Part shown: piece after piece, positions 8,594-17,563 of the stretch
How the letters are laid out: each line of letters starts with the position of its first letter
Numbering within the stretch: the first letter of the stretch is position 1
From: CAZNEZ01 sp964572475
GTDB lineage: Bacteria > Bacillota > Clostridia > Lachnospirales > Lachnospiraceae
Assembly: GCA_964572475.1 (NCBI GenBank)
Contig: CAZNEZ010000005.1
Span: 1-64,000, forward strand
DNA: 64,000 nt
Reading direction: 5' to 3'
Made by a program: the position numbers and the translations under genes
Notes under the pieces: generated by a model
Seen by the model: the letters and a program-made list of their open reading frames with translations, nothing else
Told to the model about the DNA's origin: nothing
Databases searched by the model: none

Positions 8594-9232
8594 TTATTCA
8601 GCTAAAGTCGTAGTTTCTGAAGTTGTATCATTCAATATATTGTTGATTGATTCTTCAATAGAATTAAGCTCGCTTTCTTTAGTTAAAAGAGTAGCATTCC
8701 ACTTAGCTAAGCTATCTTCGGACTGCTTATTAGCTGCATCTAACCTACTCTTATAATTAATTATATTAGTATTCTTACTATTAGCAGTTATAATAAATAT
8801 AGCAATAATAGCAATTACCAATAATATATTAATGACAATCGAATTAAAAAACTTAGACTTATAAGTAAGCTTATCTTCTTTTGTAAGAGCATGTTTGGCT
8901 CTCTTTTTTTCTAATTTAATTGCATCTCTATCTGTAAAAACATGTTCAATACTATGAAAATTAGGAGATATAATATTTTTAACCATAGAATTATCAATAC
9001 TTTCATCTGCAATAAGTGTATCTTGTAATTCTTTTAAAAACTTATATCCAATTGGTGTCTTAAATAAATTCTTATCAATTATCTTATTGTATACATTAAG
9101 AACTAACTTAGGATTATTCATGTCTGTACGTTCTTTAACATATTCAATGCCTTTTAATTCATTTTCAGCTTCTGTTGCTTCGGCTTTATTGGAAAAAACG
9201 TAACCATCTACGATAAATTCATTCTTATCCAT
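8594..9232 (-). CDS. Uncharacterised single-span membrane protein
   Basis: I do not recognise a family. The 212-residue protein has a soluble N-terminal part (1-125), a basic segment rich in Lys and Arg (about 105-128), one strongly hydrophobic helix (about 131-150) and a C-terminal tail of about 60 residues that looks like a short coiled coil. The positive-inside rule puts the N-terminal domain in the cytoplasm and the coil outside. It lies between the response regulator and the cyclophilin gene on the same strand, with no clear functional link. Confidence 0.75.
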   Translation of the reverse strand: MDKNEFIVDGYVFSNKAEATEAENELKGIEYVKERTDMNNPKLVLNVYNKIIDKNLFKTPIGYKFLKELQDTLIADESIDNSMVKNIISPNFHSIEHVFTDRDAIKLEKKRAKHALTKEDKLTYKSKFFNSIVINILLVIAIIAIFIITANSKNTNIINYKSRLDAANKQSEDSLAKWNATLLTKESELNSIEESINNILNDTTSETTTLAE

Positions 9233-9241
9233 AAAATCTCC

Positions 9242-9279
9242 ATTCTTTTGAATTACTTGTATTCTTTTGAATTACTTGT
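9242..9279 (-). repeat. 19-bp tandem duplication at the cyclophilin stop codon
   Basis: ATTCTTTTGAATTACTTGT occurs twice in direct succession (9242-9260 and 9261-9279). The upper copy holds the last codons and the stop of the cyclophilin gene, so the duplication repeats the gene's end just after its stop. Confidence 0.8.
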
Positions 9280-9994
9280 ATTCTTTTATCTCTATCTTTT
9301 CTATAATAACATCTTCATTTGGTTTGCTTGTACTATCAACGGCAACTTTTGCAATCTTATCTACAATATCCATGCCTTCATAAACTTGTCCAAAAACAGT
9401 ATGTGCTTTATATAACCACGCAGCTCCTCCATTTTCCTTATAATAACTTACAAGCTTGTCTGGAAGTCCCCAGCTCTTGAATTTGTTGGAATACTGAAGG
9501 TCAAATTTTTTCGTCTGTACAATAAAGAATTGTGAGCCATTTGTATTTGATCCACTGTTAGCCATACATAATGCCCCTCTAACAGGTGCTAAATATTTTG
9601 AAAATTCATCTTCAAAAGGTTCTTCCCAAATACTTTCTCCACCAGAACCTGTTCCTTTAGGATCTCCACCTTGAATCATAAAATCATCTATAATTCTATG
9701 GAATGTTAATCCATCATAATATCCGTCTTTTGCATGTGTAATGAAATTCTCATATGCCTTTGGCGTAACATTAGCAAAAAATCTAACTTTTATTACTCCA
9801 AAATCTTTTACTGTTATCTCGGCTACTGTATCACCTGCTTGAGGTGCTGCAAGCTGATCTACTTCAATATTAGTTGTATCAATGGTTGTTTCCTTTTCTT
9901 TACTAGTGTCTGATTTTGAACAGGCTGTAAATAATGTCATACTTCCAGCAATTAGTCCACATGTTAATAATAATTTCTTAATTGTTTTTTTCAT
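9272..9994 (-). CDS. Peptidyl-prolyl isomerase lipoprotein, cyclophilin type
   Basis: A 240-residue exported cyclophilin that probably assists folding of secreted proteins at the outer face of the membrane. The signal peptide ends in a lipobox (LFTAC, Cys25). The cyclophilin domain spans about 55-240, with active-site segments FHRIIDDFMIQGGDPKGTG and NSGSNTNGSQFFI. Bacterial cyclophilins of this type have an insertion before the last strands, as here. The last codons lie in a 19-bp tandem duplication. It has its own ribosome-binding site and no operon partner upstream. Confidence 0.94.
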   Translation of the reverse strand: MKKTIKKLLLTCGLIAGSMTLFTACSKSDTSKEKETTIDTTNIEVDQLAAPQAGDTVAEITVKDFGVIKVRFFANVTPKAYENFITHAKDGYYDGLTFHRIIDDFMIQGGDPKGTGSGGESIWEEPFEDEFSKYLAPVRGALCMANSGSNTNGSQFFIVQTKKFDLQYSNKFKSWGLPDKLVSYYKENGGAAWLYKAHTVFGQVYEGMDIVDKIAKVAVDSTSKPNEDVIIEKIEIKEYK

Positions 9995-10081
9995 GATGCT
10001 TCTCCACTTTCTAATTTCTTTCGATTCCTTATTCTATCAGCTTTTCTTAAAAATATCAATTGAATACACACTTTATTCACG

Positions 10082-10131
10082 AAAAAAGCGTTCACAGCGT
10101 GAACGCTTGGAAGAACTGCTGTGCAGTTCTT
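10082..10131 (-). terminator. Double-hairpin terminator after tmRNA
   Basis: Minus-strand order: hairpin A (arms 10111-10119/10123-10131, 9 bp), then hairpin B (10086-10095/10099-10108, 10 bp), then six T. It starts 4 bases after the mature tmRNA end. It belongs to the same family as the copies at 1-237 and 57876-58016, but the B stem reads GCGTTCAC/GTGAACGC instead of GCGCTTGT/ACAAGCGC, with both arms changed together. Confidence 0.85.
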
Positions 10132-10134
10132 TAG

Positions 10135-10469
10135 TGGAGTAGACGGGAGTCGAACCCGTGTCCAAAAGCCCATTCATTGTACTTCTTCTATCACAGTCTA
10201 TTCTTTGACATTCCCTCCATCTGGCGAAAACAGACATTCTCCAGACTTTAGTAGATTCATAATACGCCTATATACGCAAATCTTTGTATATATCGTTTCT
10301 CACAAAGTCGATACCTAAGCTTAAAGTGCGAGTGCTTTAAGTAAGGCAGCTGCAACTAGGCAGCGATTGCTAAATTATCGTTAGCGTTTAAATTTAATTG
10401 AGATTTGACGCATCATCCTACGGATAGCTTCTCCAACTTCAAAACCCCTGTCGAAACCGTTACTACCCC
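10135..10469 (-). ncRNA. ssrA: Transfer-messenger RNA (tmRNA)
   Basis: Rescues stalled ribosomes together with SmpB by adding a degradation tag. The 5' end (GGGGUAG, from 10469) pairs with CUACUCC at 10142-10136 to form the acceptor stem. The 3' end has the conserved T-arm GGGTTCGACTCCCGTC, and CCA is not encoded. The 5' tRNA-like part has AACGGTTTCGACAGGGG. The tag frame runs from a GCT resume codon at 10385 to TAG at 10356 and reads ANDNLAIAA, with the hydrophobic Ala-Ala end needed for ClpXP. Ends were set by base pairing and could shift a few bases. Confidence 0.93.
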
Positions 10470-10476
10470 ATATAAA

Positions 10477-10527
10477 CATATCTAATGGATTGAAAATTCA
10501 AATAATAATTCAATCCATTATGATATG
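10477..10527 (-). other. Long leader hairpin just upstream of mature tmRNA
   Basis: TAATGGATTGAA (10483-10494) pairs perfectly with TTCAATCCATTA (10509-10520). After a one-base bulge the stem extends with CATATC/GATATG to about 18 bp in all. It lies in the transcribed leader between the ssrA promoter and the mature 5' end, 7 bases from the latter, so it may guide 5' processing. That role is inference. Confidence 0.6.
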
Positions 10528-10578
10528 TATTGATAACATGGAATAAAACAGTTTATTTAGTTTTGTTGTGTGTCTAGT

Positions 10579-10607
10579 AGAATATAACAAATAACTTCTT
10601 TTGTCAA
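10579..10607 (-). promoter_or_regulatory. Promoter of ssrA
   Basis: Minus strand: -35 TTGACA (10607-10602), 17-bp spacer, -10 TATTCT (10584-10579). The start would fall near 10572, giving a leader of about 100 bases that holds the hairpin at 10477-10527. Confidence 0.75.
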
Positions 10608-10672
10608 GGCAAAATCAAGCAAATAATCAAATAATTAAATTGGTAAAAATAGTAAATAATCTAATTATATAA

Positions 10673-11107
10673 TTAATCATTAATACTATAGGCTTCTTCA
10701 GGTGTATAAACACCAAGTCCCTTTTCAGCAAGCGCTTTAAGCGTTTTATCTGGATTAGAGGGCTTAATAATAAGAGAAGCCTTATCTTTTCCTGTTGAAA
10801 GAGCATACATATATTCAATATTAATATGTGCTTTGTATACTATACTCAAAAGATTCTGGAGTGTACCAACATTATTAGCCAGCTTAACAGCTAATACATC
10901 CGTTAACATAGCAGAAAAACCATTCTCTTTAAGTGCCTTTGCTGCCTGTTCAGGGTTAGAAACAATTAATCTTAGCATTCCATAATCTGCTGTATCAGCA
11001 AGACTTAAAGATTCAATGTTAATATTTTGCTTTTTAAGAGTCTCAGTTACTTGCTCTAGGCTGCCTTCTTTGTTCTCTACAAATACTGATAATTGTTTTA
11101 CAAACAT
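10673..11107 (-). CDS. Tandem ACT-domain protein
   Basis: A small protein of 144 residues made of two ACT domains (about 1-68 and 69-140), the fold that binds amino acids in regulators. The first begins VKQLSVFVENKEGSLEQV, the second VLAVKLANNVGTLQNLL. It ends the iorA-iorB-paaK run, so it may sense aromatic amino acids; that is inference from context. I chose the ATG at 11107 because AGGTG lies 8 bases upstream; GTG codons at 11116 and 11113 are alternatives. Confidence 0.88.
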   Translation of the reverse strand: MFVKQLSVFVENKEGSLEQVTETLKKQNINIESLSLADTADYGMLRLIVSNPEQAAKALKENGFSAMLTDVLAVKLANNVGTLQNLLSIVYKAHINIEYMYALSTGKDKASLIIKPSNPDKTLKALAEKGLGVYTPEEAYSIND

Positions 11108-11125
11108 TTTCACCACACCTTTCGA

Positions 11126-12424
11126 TTATACAAGAATTCTCTTATCAATAACACGTTTAGCCTTACCTTCGCTTCTTTCAAGAGTTTTAGGTTCTACAAG
11201 CTTAACTTTTACCGCAAGTCCCAAAGCCTGTTGAAGAATATGTGCTATTTTCTTAGTCAACTGTTCGAGTTGCTTGATTTCGTCTGAGAAAAACTTCTCA
11301 TCAACCTCAACCATTACTTCAAGAGTATCATGATTGTTAACGCGATCAACTATCATAAGATAATGAGGAGATGTCTCACCTATCTCTAATAGAGCGGCTT
11401 CAACCTGAGATGGGAATACATTTACGCCTCTAATAATAAGCATATCATCAGAACGTCCTCTAAATCTTGATATTCTGGCAAGAGTTCTTCCACACTCACA
11501 GCGGTCATATGTAATACTTGTAAGATCCTTAGTTCTATATCTTAAAAGTGGTATGCCCTCTTTCGTAAGAGTTGTAATTGCAAGCTCTCCAGTTTCACCA
11601 GGAGCAACTGGCTGCAAAGTGTTACTGTCAATAATTTCAGGAAGGAAATGATCTTCATGAATATGCAAACCACAGTGATATTCACAATCTGCTGCAACTC
11701 CAGGTCCCATTATTTCACTTAATCCGTAAATGTCATGACAATTGATGTTGAGCTTAGTCTCAATATCCTTTCTCATCTGTTCAGTCCATGGTTCAGCTCC
11801 ACATATAGCAGTTCTTAATTTAATTCTGTCAATAGCTCCTGCTTCTTCAAGAGCTTCCGCCAGATGCAACAGGTATGAAGGAGTACATGCTATTGCATTT
11901 ACGCCAAAATCTTCCATCATAGTAATCTGCTTCTTAGTATTGCCGAAAGACATAGGAACCACTGTAGCACCGAGGTTTTCTACACCGTAATGAAGACCAA
12001 GACCTCCAGTAAATAAACCATATCCATAAGATACCTGAACAGTATCATTATTAGTAATACCAACCATTGAAAGGACTCGTGCAACGCATTCCTGCCAAAT
12101 CTCAATATCTCTTCTAGTATATCCTACAACAGTAGCTTTACCTGTAGTTCCGCTTGATGCATGAATACGTACAATCTCTGACTTAGGAACTGCAAATAAA
12201 CCAAATGGGTAATTATCCCTTAAATCCAACTTTGTAGTATATGGAAGTTTAGTAATATCATCAATTCCTTTAATATCTCCAGGTTCCAACCCTATAGCCT
12301 GCATCTTTTTTCTATAGAATTCAACATTATGATAAATCTTGTCAACCTGCTTAACAAGTCTTGCGCTCTGAAGATTAGTCATCTCATCGCGGCTCATACA
12401 TTCTTTTGTTTCATTCCAGATCAT
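11126..12424 (-). CDS. paaK: Phenylacetate-CoA ligase
   Basis: Adenylate-forming enzyme linking aryl acetates and CoA. The 432-residue protein has the AMP-binding P-loop SSGTTGKATV (about 90-99), the YGLSEIMGPG motif, a Cys/His group near CEYHCGLHIHEDHF and the C-terminal hinge region DDMLIIRGVNVFPSQVE. It follows iorB by 49 bp. With IorAB making arylacetyl-CoA from arylpyruvates, the ligase may run toward the free acid and conserve energy, or activate aryl acetates. Direction cannot be read from the sequence. Confidence 0.94.
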   Translation of the reverse strand: MIWNETKECMSRDEMTNLQSARLVKQVDKIYHNVEFYRKKMQAIGLEPGDIKGIDDITKLPYTTKLDLRDNYPFGLFAVPKSEIVRIHASSGTTGKATVVGYTRRDIEIWQECVARVLSMVGITNNDTVQVSYGYGLFTGGLGLHYGVENLGATVVPMSFGNTKKQITMMEDFGVNAIACTPSYLLHLAEALEEAGAIDRIKLRTAICGAEPWTEQMRKDIETKLNINCHDIYGLSEIMGPGVAADCEYHCGLHIHEDHFLPEIIDSNTLQPVAPGETGELAITTLTKEGIPLLRYRTKDLTSITYDRCECGRTLARISRFRGRSDDMLIIRGVNVFPSQVEAALLEIGETSPHYLMIVDRVNNHDTLEVMVEVDEKFFSDEIKQLEQLTKKIAHILQQALGLAVKVKLVEPKTLERSEGKAKRVIDKRILV

Positions 12425-12473
12425 TTAATCTGTCCTCCATTATATTATATAAAATCAATCTTATACCTTAAAC

Positions 12474-13043
12474 TTAAAGTTCGTAACCAACTTCAAAGGC
12501 TTTCTTATTAATATCTACAGTCTTAGGAGGTACAGTCTTTTCGATTACCTGAAGCCAGTCTTCTTTTGAGAAATCCATGTGTTTAGCTGCCATACCAAGA
12601 ACTATAATATTAAATACCCTTGTATTACCAAGCTTTCTGGCTTCGTCAGTAGCTTTAATTGAAAGAGTCTTATATTTATTACTTAAATTCTCAAGAATTC
12701 CTTCTGGATATTCAGCCGCACCAGTAACAACAGTAATTGGATCGATTCTTTCATCATTTACAATAAGAACTCCATCTTTTTTAAGGAAATGTGCATATCT
12801 CAAAGCTTCTAATCTCTCAAATGCAATAAGAACATCTGCCTGACCTTCTTCGACGATAGGTTCATTAACCTTGTCACCATATCTAACAAATGTAACAACA
12901 CTTCCGCCACGCTGAGCCATACCATGTACTTCTGAAAGTTTAACATCATAACCAGCCTGAATTGTAATACCACCTAATATACGGCTTGTTAGTAGGGTTC
13001 CCTGTCCACCAACACCAACTATCATAATATTCTTAGTTTTCAT
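12474..13043 (-). CDS. iorB: Indolepyruvate:ferredoxin oxidoreductase, beta subunit
   Basis: The gamma-type domain subunit that works with IorA to oxidise arylpyruvates (from Trp, Phe, Tyr) to arylacetyl-CoA, CO2 and reduced ferredoxin. The 189-residue protein has the GVGGQGTLLTSRILG start and the conserved EVHGMAQRGGSV segment of the POR gamma family. It begins 2 bp after iorA ends, showing a tight operon. Confidence 0.95.
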   Translation of the reverse strand: MKTKNIMIVGVGGQGTLLTSRILGGITIQAGYDVKLSEVHGMAQRGGSVVTFVRYGDKVNEPIVEEGQADVLIAFERLEALRYAHFLKKDGVLIVNDERIDPITVVTGAAEYPEGILENLSNKYKTLSIKATDEARKLGNTRVFNIIVLGMAAKHMDFSKEDWLQVIEKTVPPKTVDINKKAFEVGYEL

Positions 13044-13045
13044 CC

Positions 13046-14785
13046 TTATTCACCAACCTTTTCTATTGCATCAAATTTGCATAATTGCATACATAAACCG
13101 CAGCCATTACACATTGTATCATTAATACTAATAGTTCCATCTTCATTTTTAGTAATAGCAGGACATCCCGGTTTTAAGCACATACCACACTTTTTACATT
13201 TGTCAGAATTAGGAATACAGTATACTTTTTTAACTGGTTTGGTTAGAAGAACACAAGGTGACTTAGTGATAATTACAGAAATCTCATCCTTAGCAACCTC
13301 TTCCTTAATTGTTTTTTCAAGTAAAGGAAGATCAAATGCATTAACCTCAATTACATTTTTAACTCCAATGGCCTTGCATAAATTGTAAATATTAACCGCA
13401 TATGTTTCTTCACCCATAAGTGTTTTACCAGTTGCAGCATGATCCTGATGACCTGTCATACCTGTAGTAGAATTGTCAAGAATCATAACTGTACCTGTAG
13501 CTTTATTGTAAACCATATTAATAAGTGAATTAACACCTGTATGCATGAATGTTGAATCACCGATGACAGCAACCCAATTCTTTATGTAATCTTTACCTTT
13601 TGCTTTTTCCATTCCATGAAGTGAGCTTATGCTAGCACCCATACAGATTGTTGTATCAACTACGCTAAGTGGAGCTAATGCACCAAGTGTATAGCATCCT
13701 ATATCTCCAGCAGCGTGAATCTTAAGCTTAGATAATACTGAATATACGCTTCTATGAGGACATCCTGGACAAAGAATAGGAGGTCTAGCTGGAGCCTGAG
13801 CTGGTGTTTCAAGCTCAACATCTTCTTTTAATAATGCTTTTCTAAGCAGATTAGCACTGTATTCTCCCTGAATAGTAAATATTTCTTTACCAATAGCCTT
13901 GATTCCCCATGACTTAACCTGTTCCTCAATAACAGGATCAAGCTCTTCAAAAATGTATAACTCATCTACTTTTGAGGCAAAATCTTCTATAAGCTTTTTA
14001 GGTAATGGATTAACTAAACCAAGTTTAAGCACTGATGCTTCAGGCATAGCTTCTTTAACGTACTGATAAGCAATACCACATGTTATAATACCAATTTTAG
14101 TATCGTTATATTCAACTTTATTAACAGGGAATGAACATCCGTCTTCTATCATTGCTATAGTTCTTTTTTCAACATCTATATGTCTAAACTTAGCATTAGC
14201 AGGCATCATTACGTTTTTGCGAATATTACGCTCATAAGGCTTGTCAGCAATCTCAATTCTATCATTAAGTTCAACCATACCCTGTGAATGTGATAATCTT
14301 GTTGTAGATCTAATAATAACAGGGGTGTCATATTTTTCGCTCATATCAAACGCAAATTTAACAAATTCCTTAGCTTCAGCACTATCAGATGGTTCAAGAA
14401 CAGGTACATGTGCTGCTCTTGCTACACTTCTTGTATCCTGCTCATTCTGTGAGCTGTATAAACCTGGATCATCGGCAGCTATAAGTACAAGACCACCATT
14501 AACACCTATGTATGAAACAGTATATAGAGGATCAGATGCAACATTAACACCAACCATCTTCATTGATGCCATTGAACGAACACCACTTATTGATGCTCCA
14601 ATCGCAACTTCCATTGCAACCTTTTCATTTGGTGACCATTCTGAATAAATCTCCTTATACTGTACTAAATTTTCACTAATCTCTGTGCTTGGAGTTCCTG
14701 GGTAAGCGGCTGAGACTTTGACTCCTGCTTCATATGCGCCTCTGGCAAATGCTTCATTTCCAAGCAGTATTTTCTTTTCTGACAT
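13046..14785 (-). CDS. iorA: Indolepyruvate:ferredoxin oxidoreductase, alpha subunit
   Basis: The catalytic subunit, 579 residues, in the family range. Order of parts: pyrimidine-binding domain (about 1-180), a C-terminal-type domain (about 230-320), the CPGCPHR segment and thiamine-diphosphate domain with GDIGCYTLG and GDSTFMHTGVNS (about 335-500), and a ferredoxin-like end with two 4Fe-4S cysteine groups (CKKCGMCLKPGC, CNGCGLCMQLC). It has its own promoter at 14823-14850 and starts the iorA-iorB-paaK-ACT run. Confidence 0.96.
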   Translation of the reverse strand: MSEKKILLGNEAFARGAYEAGVKVSAAYPGTPSTEISENLVQYKEIYSEWSPNEKVAMEVAIGASISGVRSMASMKMVGVNVASDPLYTVSYIGVNGGLVLIAADDPGLYSSQNEQDTRSVARAAHVPVLEPSDSAEAKEFVKFAFDMSEKYDTPVIIRSTTRLSHSQGMVELNDRIEIADKPYERNIRKNVMMPANAKFRHIDVEKRTIAMIEDGCSFPVNKVEYNDTKIGIITCGIAYQYVKEAMPEASVLKLGLVNPLPKKLIEDFASKVDELYIFEELDPVIEEQVKSWGIKAIGKEIFTIQGEYSANLLRKALLKEDVELETPAQAPARPPILCPGCPHRSVYSVLSKLKIHAAGDIGCYTLGALAPLSVVDTTICMGASISSLHGMEKAKGKDYIKNWVAVIGDSTFMHTGVNSLINMVYNKATGTVMILDNSTTGMTGHQDHAATGKTLMGEETYAVNIYNLCKAIGVKNVIEVNAFDLPLLEKTIKEEVAKDEISVIITKSPCVLLTKPVKKVYCIPNSDKCKKCGMCLKPGCPAITKNEDGTISINDTMCNGCGLCMQLCKFDAIEKVGE

Positions 14786-14822
14786 TTTATTTTCATCCTT
14801 TCGTTATTAAATAACTTTATTA

Positions 14823-14850
14823 ATTGTACCATAAATCTACAAATTGTAAA
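14823..14850 (-). promoter_or_regulatory. Promoter of the iorA-iorB-paaK run
   Basis: Minus strand: -35 TTTACA (14850-14845), 16-bp spacer, -10 TACAAT (14828-14823), 38 bp ahead of iorA. It lies between smpB and iorA, so the module need not depend on readthrough from smpB. Confidence 0.65.
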
Positions 14851-14854
14851 TTAT

Positions 14855-15325
14855 CTAATACAAATTTTTAACCTTAAAGTTCTTTTCCGCTTCACGTCGT
14901 TGATCTTTTTTAGCAATATCCTGACGTTTATCGTATAATTTTTTACCTTTAGCAAGACCAATTTCAACTTTAACAAGGCTTCCTTTAAAATAAACCTGCA
15001 AAGGAACCAGGGTATATCCCTGGATTGCAATCTGCCCGGTTAATTTGTTAATCTCATAGTTATGAAGCATAAGCTTTTTAACTCTTAGAGGATCCTTATT
15101 GAAAATGTTTCCTTTCTCATATGGACTAATATGCATATTATAAATATACATCTCACCCTTTTCAATTTTAATAAATGCTTCTTTAATGCTGCAATTGCCC
15201 ATACGCAAAGACTTAACTTCAGTTCCATGGAGTACAATTCCAGCTTCGTAAGTTTCCTCAATAAAATAATCAAATCTTGCTTTTTTGTTATTAGCAATCA
15301 TTTTAATTGTTTCTTTCAACTTCAC
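14855..15325 (-). CDS. smpB: SsrA-binding protein SmpB
   Basis: Binds the tRNA-like part of tmRNA and brings it to stalled ribosomes. The family core begins IANNKKARFDYFIEETYEAG and GTEVKSLR, and the basic tail with DKRQDIAKKDQRREAE is present. I favour the GTG at 15325 (156 residues) because AAGGA lies 5 bases upstream; the ATG at 15301 (148 residues) has no comparable site. The start overlaps the rnr end by 23 bp, consistent with coupling. Its RNA partner ssrA lies about 4.4 kb downstream, separated by the iorA module. Confidence 0.93.
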   Translation of the reverse strand: MKLKETIKMIANNKKARFDYFIEETYEAGIVLHGTEVKSLRMGNCSIKEAFIKIEKGEMYIYNMHISPYEKGNIFNKDPLRVKKLMLHNYEINKLTGQIAIQGYTLVPLQVYFKGSLVKVEIGLAKGKKLYDKRQDIAKKDQRREAEKNFKVKNLY

Positions 15326-17519
15326 TCACATCCTTATCATCGCAATTTTCAGAATTTTCTACTAATTCAAAATCTATAGTTCTAAGAAGCTTATCCGTCG
15401 ACATAACTCTAACTTTTACTTTTTGTCCAAGCTTATATCTTTTACCTGTAGCTTCTCCAACCATCTCATAATGTTCTTCATGATATGCATAATAGTCGCC
15501 TTTTAACGCAGTAACATGAATCATTCCTTCAACAGTATTGGGAAGTTCAACATACATTCCCCATGAAGTAATGCTTGAGATAACACCATCAAATTCTTCT
15601 CCTATAAACTGTTCCATATATTCAACTTTCTTAAGCTTATCAGTATCTCTTTCAGCCTCATCTGCTCTTCTTTCAGTTTTACTTGATTGATCAGCAATAC
15701 CAGACAGAATACTTTCATAGTGCTTTCTTCTCTTTTCAGATAATCCGCCGCTAAGATTCTCTTTAATGATTCTATGAATCTGCAAATCAGGATATCTTCT
15801 TATCGGAGATGTAAAATGGCAATAGTATTTTGTGGAAAGTCCAAAATGTCCAGCATTACCTATAGTATATTTTGCCTGCTTCATAGAGCGCAGAGTAAGC
15901 CTGCTAATAAGCGGTTCTTCCTCAGTACCTTCGATATTACAAAGAAGCTTTTGAATCTCTTTTGGGTGAATTTCACCCTGTCCCATCTTGATTTCATATC
16001 CAAAATTATTAATAAATGTACCAAGTTTAATCATCTTTTCTGAATCTGGAGTATCATGAGTTCTGTATACAAATGGTATTTCCTGCCAAAAATAATCTTC
16101 TGCAATAGTTTCATTGGCAATAAGCATAAAATCTTCAATGATTTTAGTTGCTACATTTCGGTCATATGGTTTAATATCTATTGGTTTACCATTGTCATCA
16201 AGTATAATCTTAGATTCTGGAAAATCAAAATCAATAGAACCTCTTTGACGTCTCTTTTCTTTAAGAATGGCAGCAAGCTCATTCATTAATTCAAACATTG
16301 GTACAAGTTCCTTATACTCATTAATCTCAGCTTCATCATGATCAGCCAGGATTTTCTTGACACTTGTATAACTCATTCTTCTGTCTATTTTTACAATAGT
16401 CTTAGCAATTTTATGACCTATAACTTTACCAGTAGAATCAATATCCATAATACAGCTAAGTGCAAGTCTGTCAACGCCTTCGTTAAGTGAACAAATACCA
16501 TTAGAAAGCTTATGTGGAAGCATCGGAATTACTCTGTCAACCAAATAAACACTAGTACCTCTTTTTATTGCCTCTTTATCAAGAGGGCTATTTTCTGTCA
16601 CATAGTTAGATACATCTGCAATATGGACACCTAGTTGATAAAGAGTGTCATTTTTAGTAACTGTAATTGCATCATCAAGATCTTTAGCATCCTCACCATC
16701 AATAGTTACCATCTGCCAGTCTCTAATATCCATACGGTCTTTAAAATCAGCTGGATCAACAACATCAGGAATCTTCTCTATCTGTTTCATAACCTCTGGT
16801 GGAAAATCAGTTGGTATTTCATAACCTTTAACAATACTCATAATATCTGTGCCTGGGTCATTAACATGTCCTATTATTTCAGTTACAATTCCTTCAGGCT
16901 TTTTATCCTTTGAGCCATAATCAGTTATCTTCACTACAACTTTATGCCCAGTTACCGCACCTTTAGAACGTTCAAGCGGAATAAATATATCTTTATCAAA
17001 TCTTTGATTATCACAAATAACAAAGCCAAAGTTTTTGCTCTTTTGATAATATCCAACTACCTCCGAAGTACCACGTTCAACAATCTTAACAATCTCACCT
17101 TCACGTCTTTTTCCGTCTTTTGCATTAACTTTAATATTCACCTGAACAGTATCCTTGTGCATTGCACCATGTACACCACTTTCAGGAATAAAAATATCAT
17201 CTTCTTCGCCTTCAACAGCTACAAATCCAAAGCCTCTTGCATTTGCTTCAAAAACACCAATAATAGCATCCGAATCTGCTTTATTGTCATTGTTGTTTCT
17301 GGATGTTGTAGTTGGAGCTAAAGAATACTTTCCACGCTTAGAAAGTGTAATTCTACCTTCAATCATAAGTTCGTTTAGAACTTCTGTAAGTTCAGCTCTT
17401 TTCTCTTTTGGTATGTTAAGCACAATTGCTATTTCTTTAATCTTCATAGGAATGTAATGCTTATCCTCAATTAAATCAAGAATTATTTTTTTACGTTCCT
17501 TCATTTTGTTTTTATCCAT
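15303..17519 (-). CDS. rnr: Ribonuclease R
   Basis: A 3'-5' exoribonuclease of 738 residues that degrades structured RNA and works in trans-translation mRNA decay. Order of parts: winged-helix start (about 1-65), two cold-shock domains (about 80-230), the RNB catalytic domain (about 260-590) with the acidic cluster DGEDAKDLDDAI, and an S1 domain (about 640-720). It sits between secG and smpB in the classic Firmicute order. GAGG lies 7 bases before the ATG. Confidence 0.96.
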   Translation of the reverse strand: MDKNKMKERKKIILDLIEDKHYIPMKIKEIAIVLNIPKEKRAELTEVLNELMIEGRITLSKRGKYSLAPTTTSRNNNDNKADSDAIIGVFEANARGFGFVAVEGEEDDIFIPESGVHGAMHKDTVQVNIKVNAKDGKRREGEIVKIVERGTSEVVGYYQKSKNFGFVICDNQRFDKDIFIPLERSKGAVTGHKVVVKITDYGSKDKKPEGIVTEIIGHVNDPGTDIMSIVKGYEIPTDFPPEVMKQIEKIPDVVDPADFKDRMDIRDWQMVTIDGEDAKDLDDAITVTKNDTLYQLGVHIADVSNYVTENSPLDKEAIKRGTSVYLVDRVIPMLPHKLSNGICSLNEGVDRLALSCIMDIDSTGKVIGHKIAKTIVKIDRRMSYTSVKKILADHDEAEINEYKELVPMFELMNELAAILKEKRRQRGSIDFDFPESKIILDDNGKPIDIKPYDRNVATKIIEDFMLIANETIAEDYFWQEIPFVYRTHDTPDSEKMIKLGTFINNFGYEIKMGQGEIHPKEIQKLLCNIEGTEEEPLISRLTLRSMKQAKYTIGNAGHFGLSTKYYCHFTSPIRRYPDLQIHRIIKENLSGGLSEKRRKHYESILSGIADQSSKTERRADEAERDTDKLKKVEYMEQFIGEEFDGVISSITSWGMYVELPNTVEGMIHVTALKGDYYAYHEEHYEMVGEATGKRYKLGQKVKVRVMSTDKLLRTIDFELVENSENCDDKDVSEVERNN

Positions 17520-17563
17520 TATTAAACCTCATTTCTGCATAATAATATGCAAATATACAAAAA

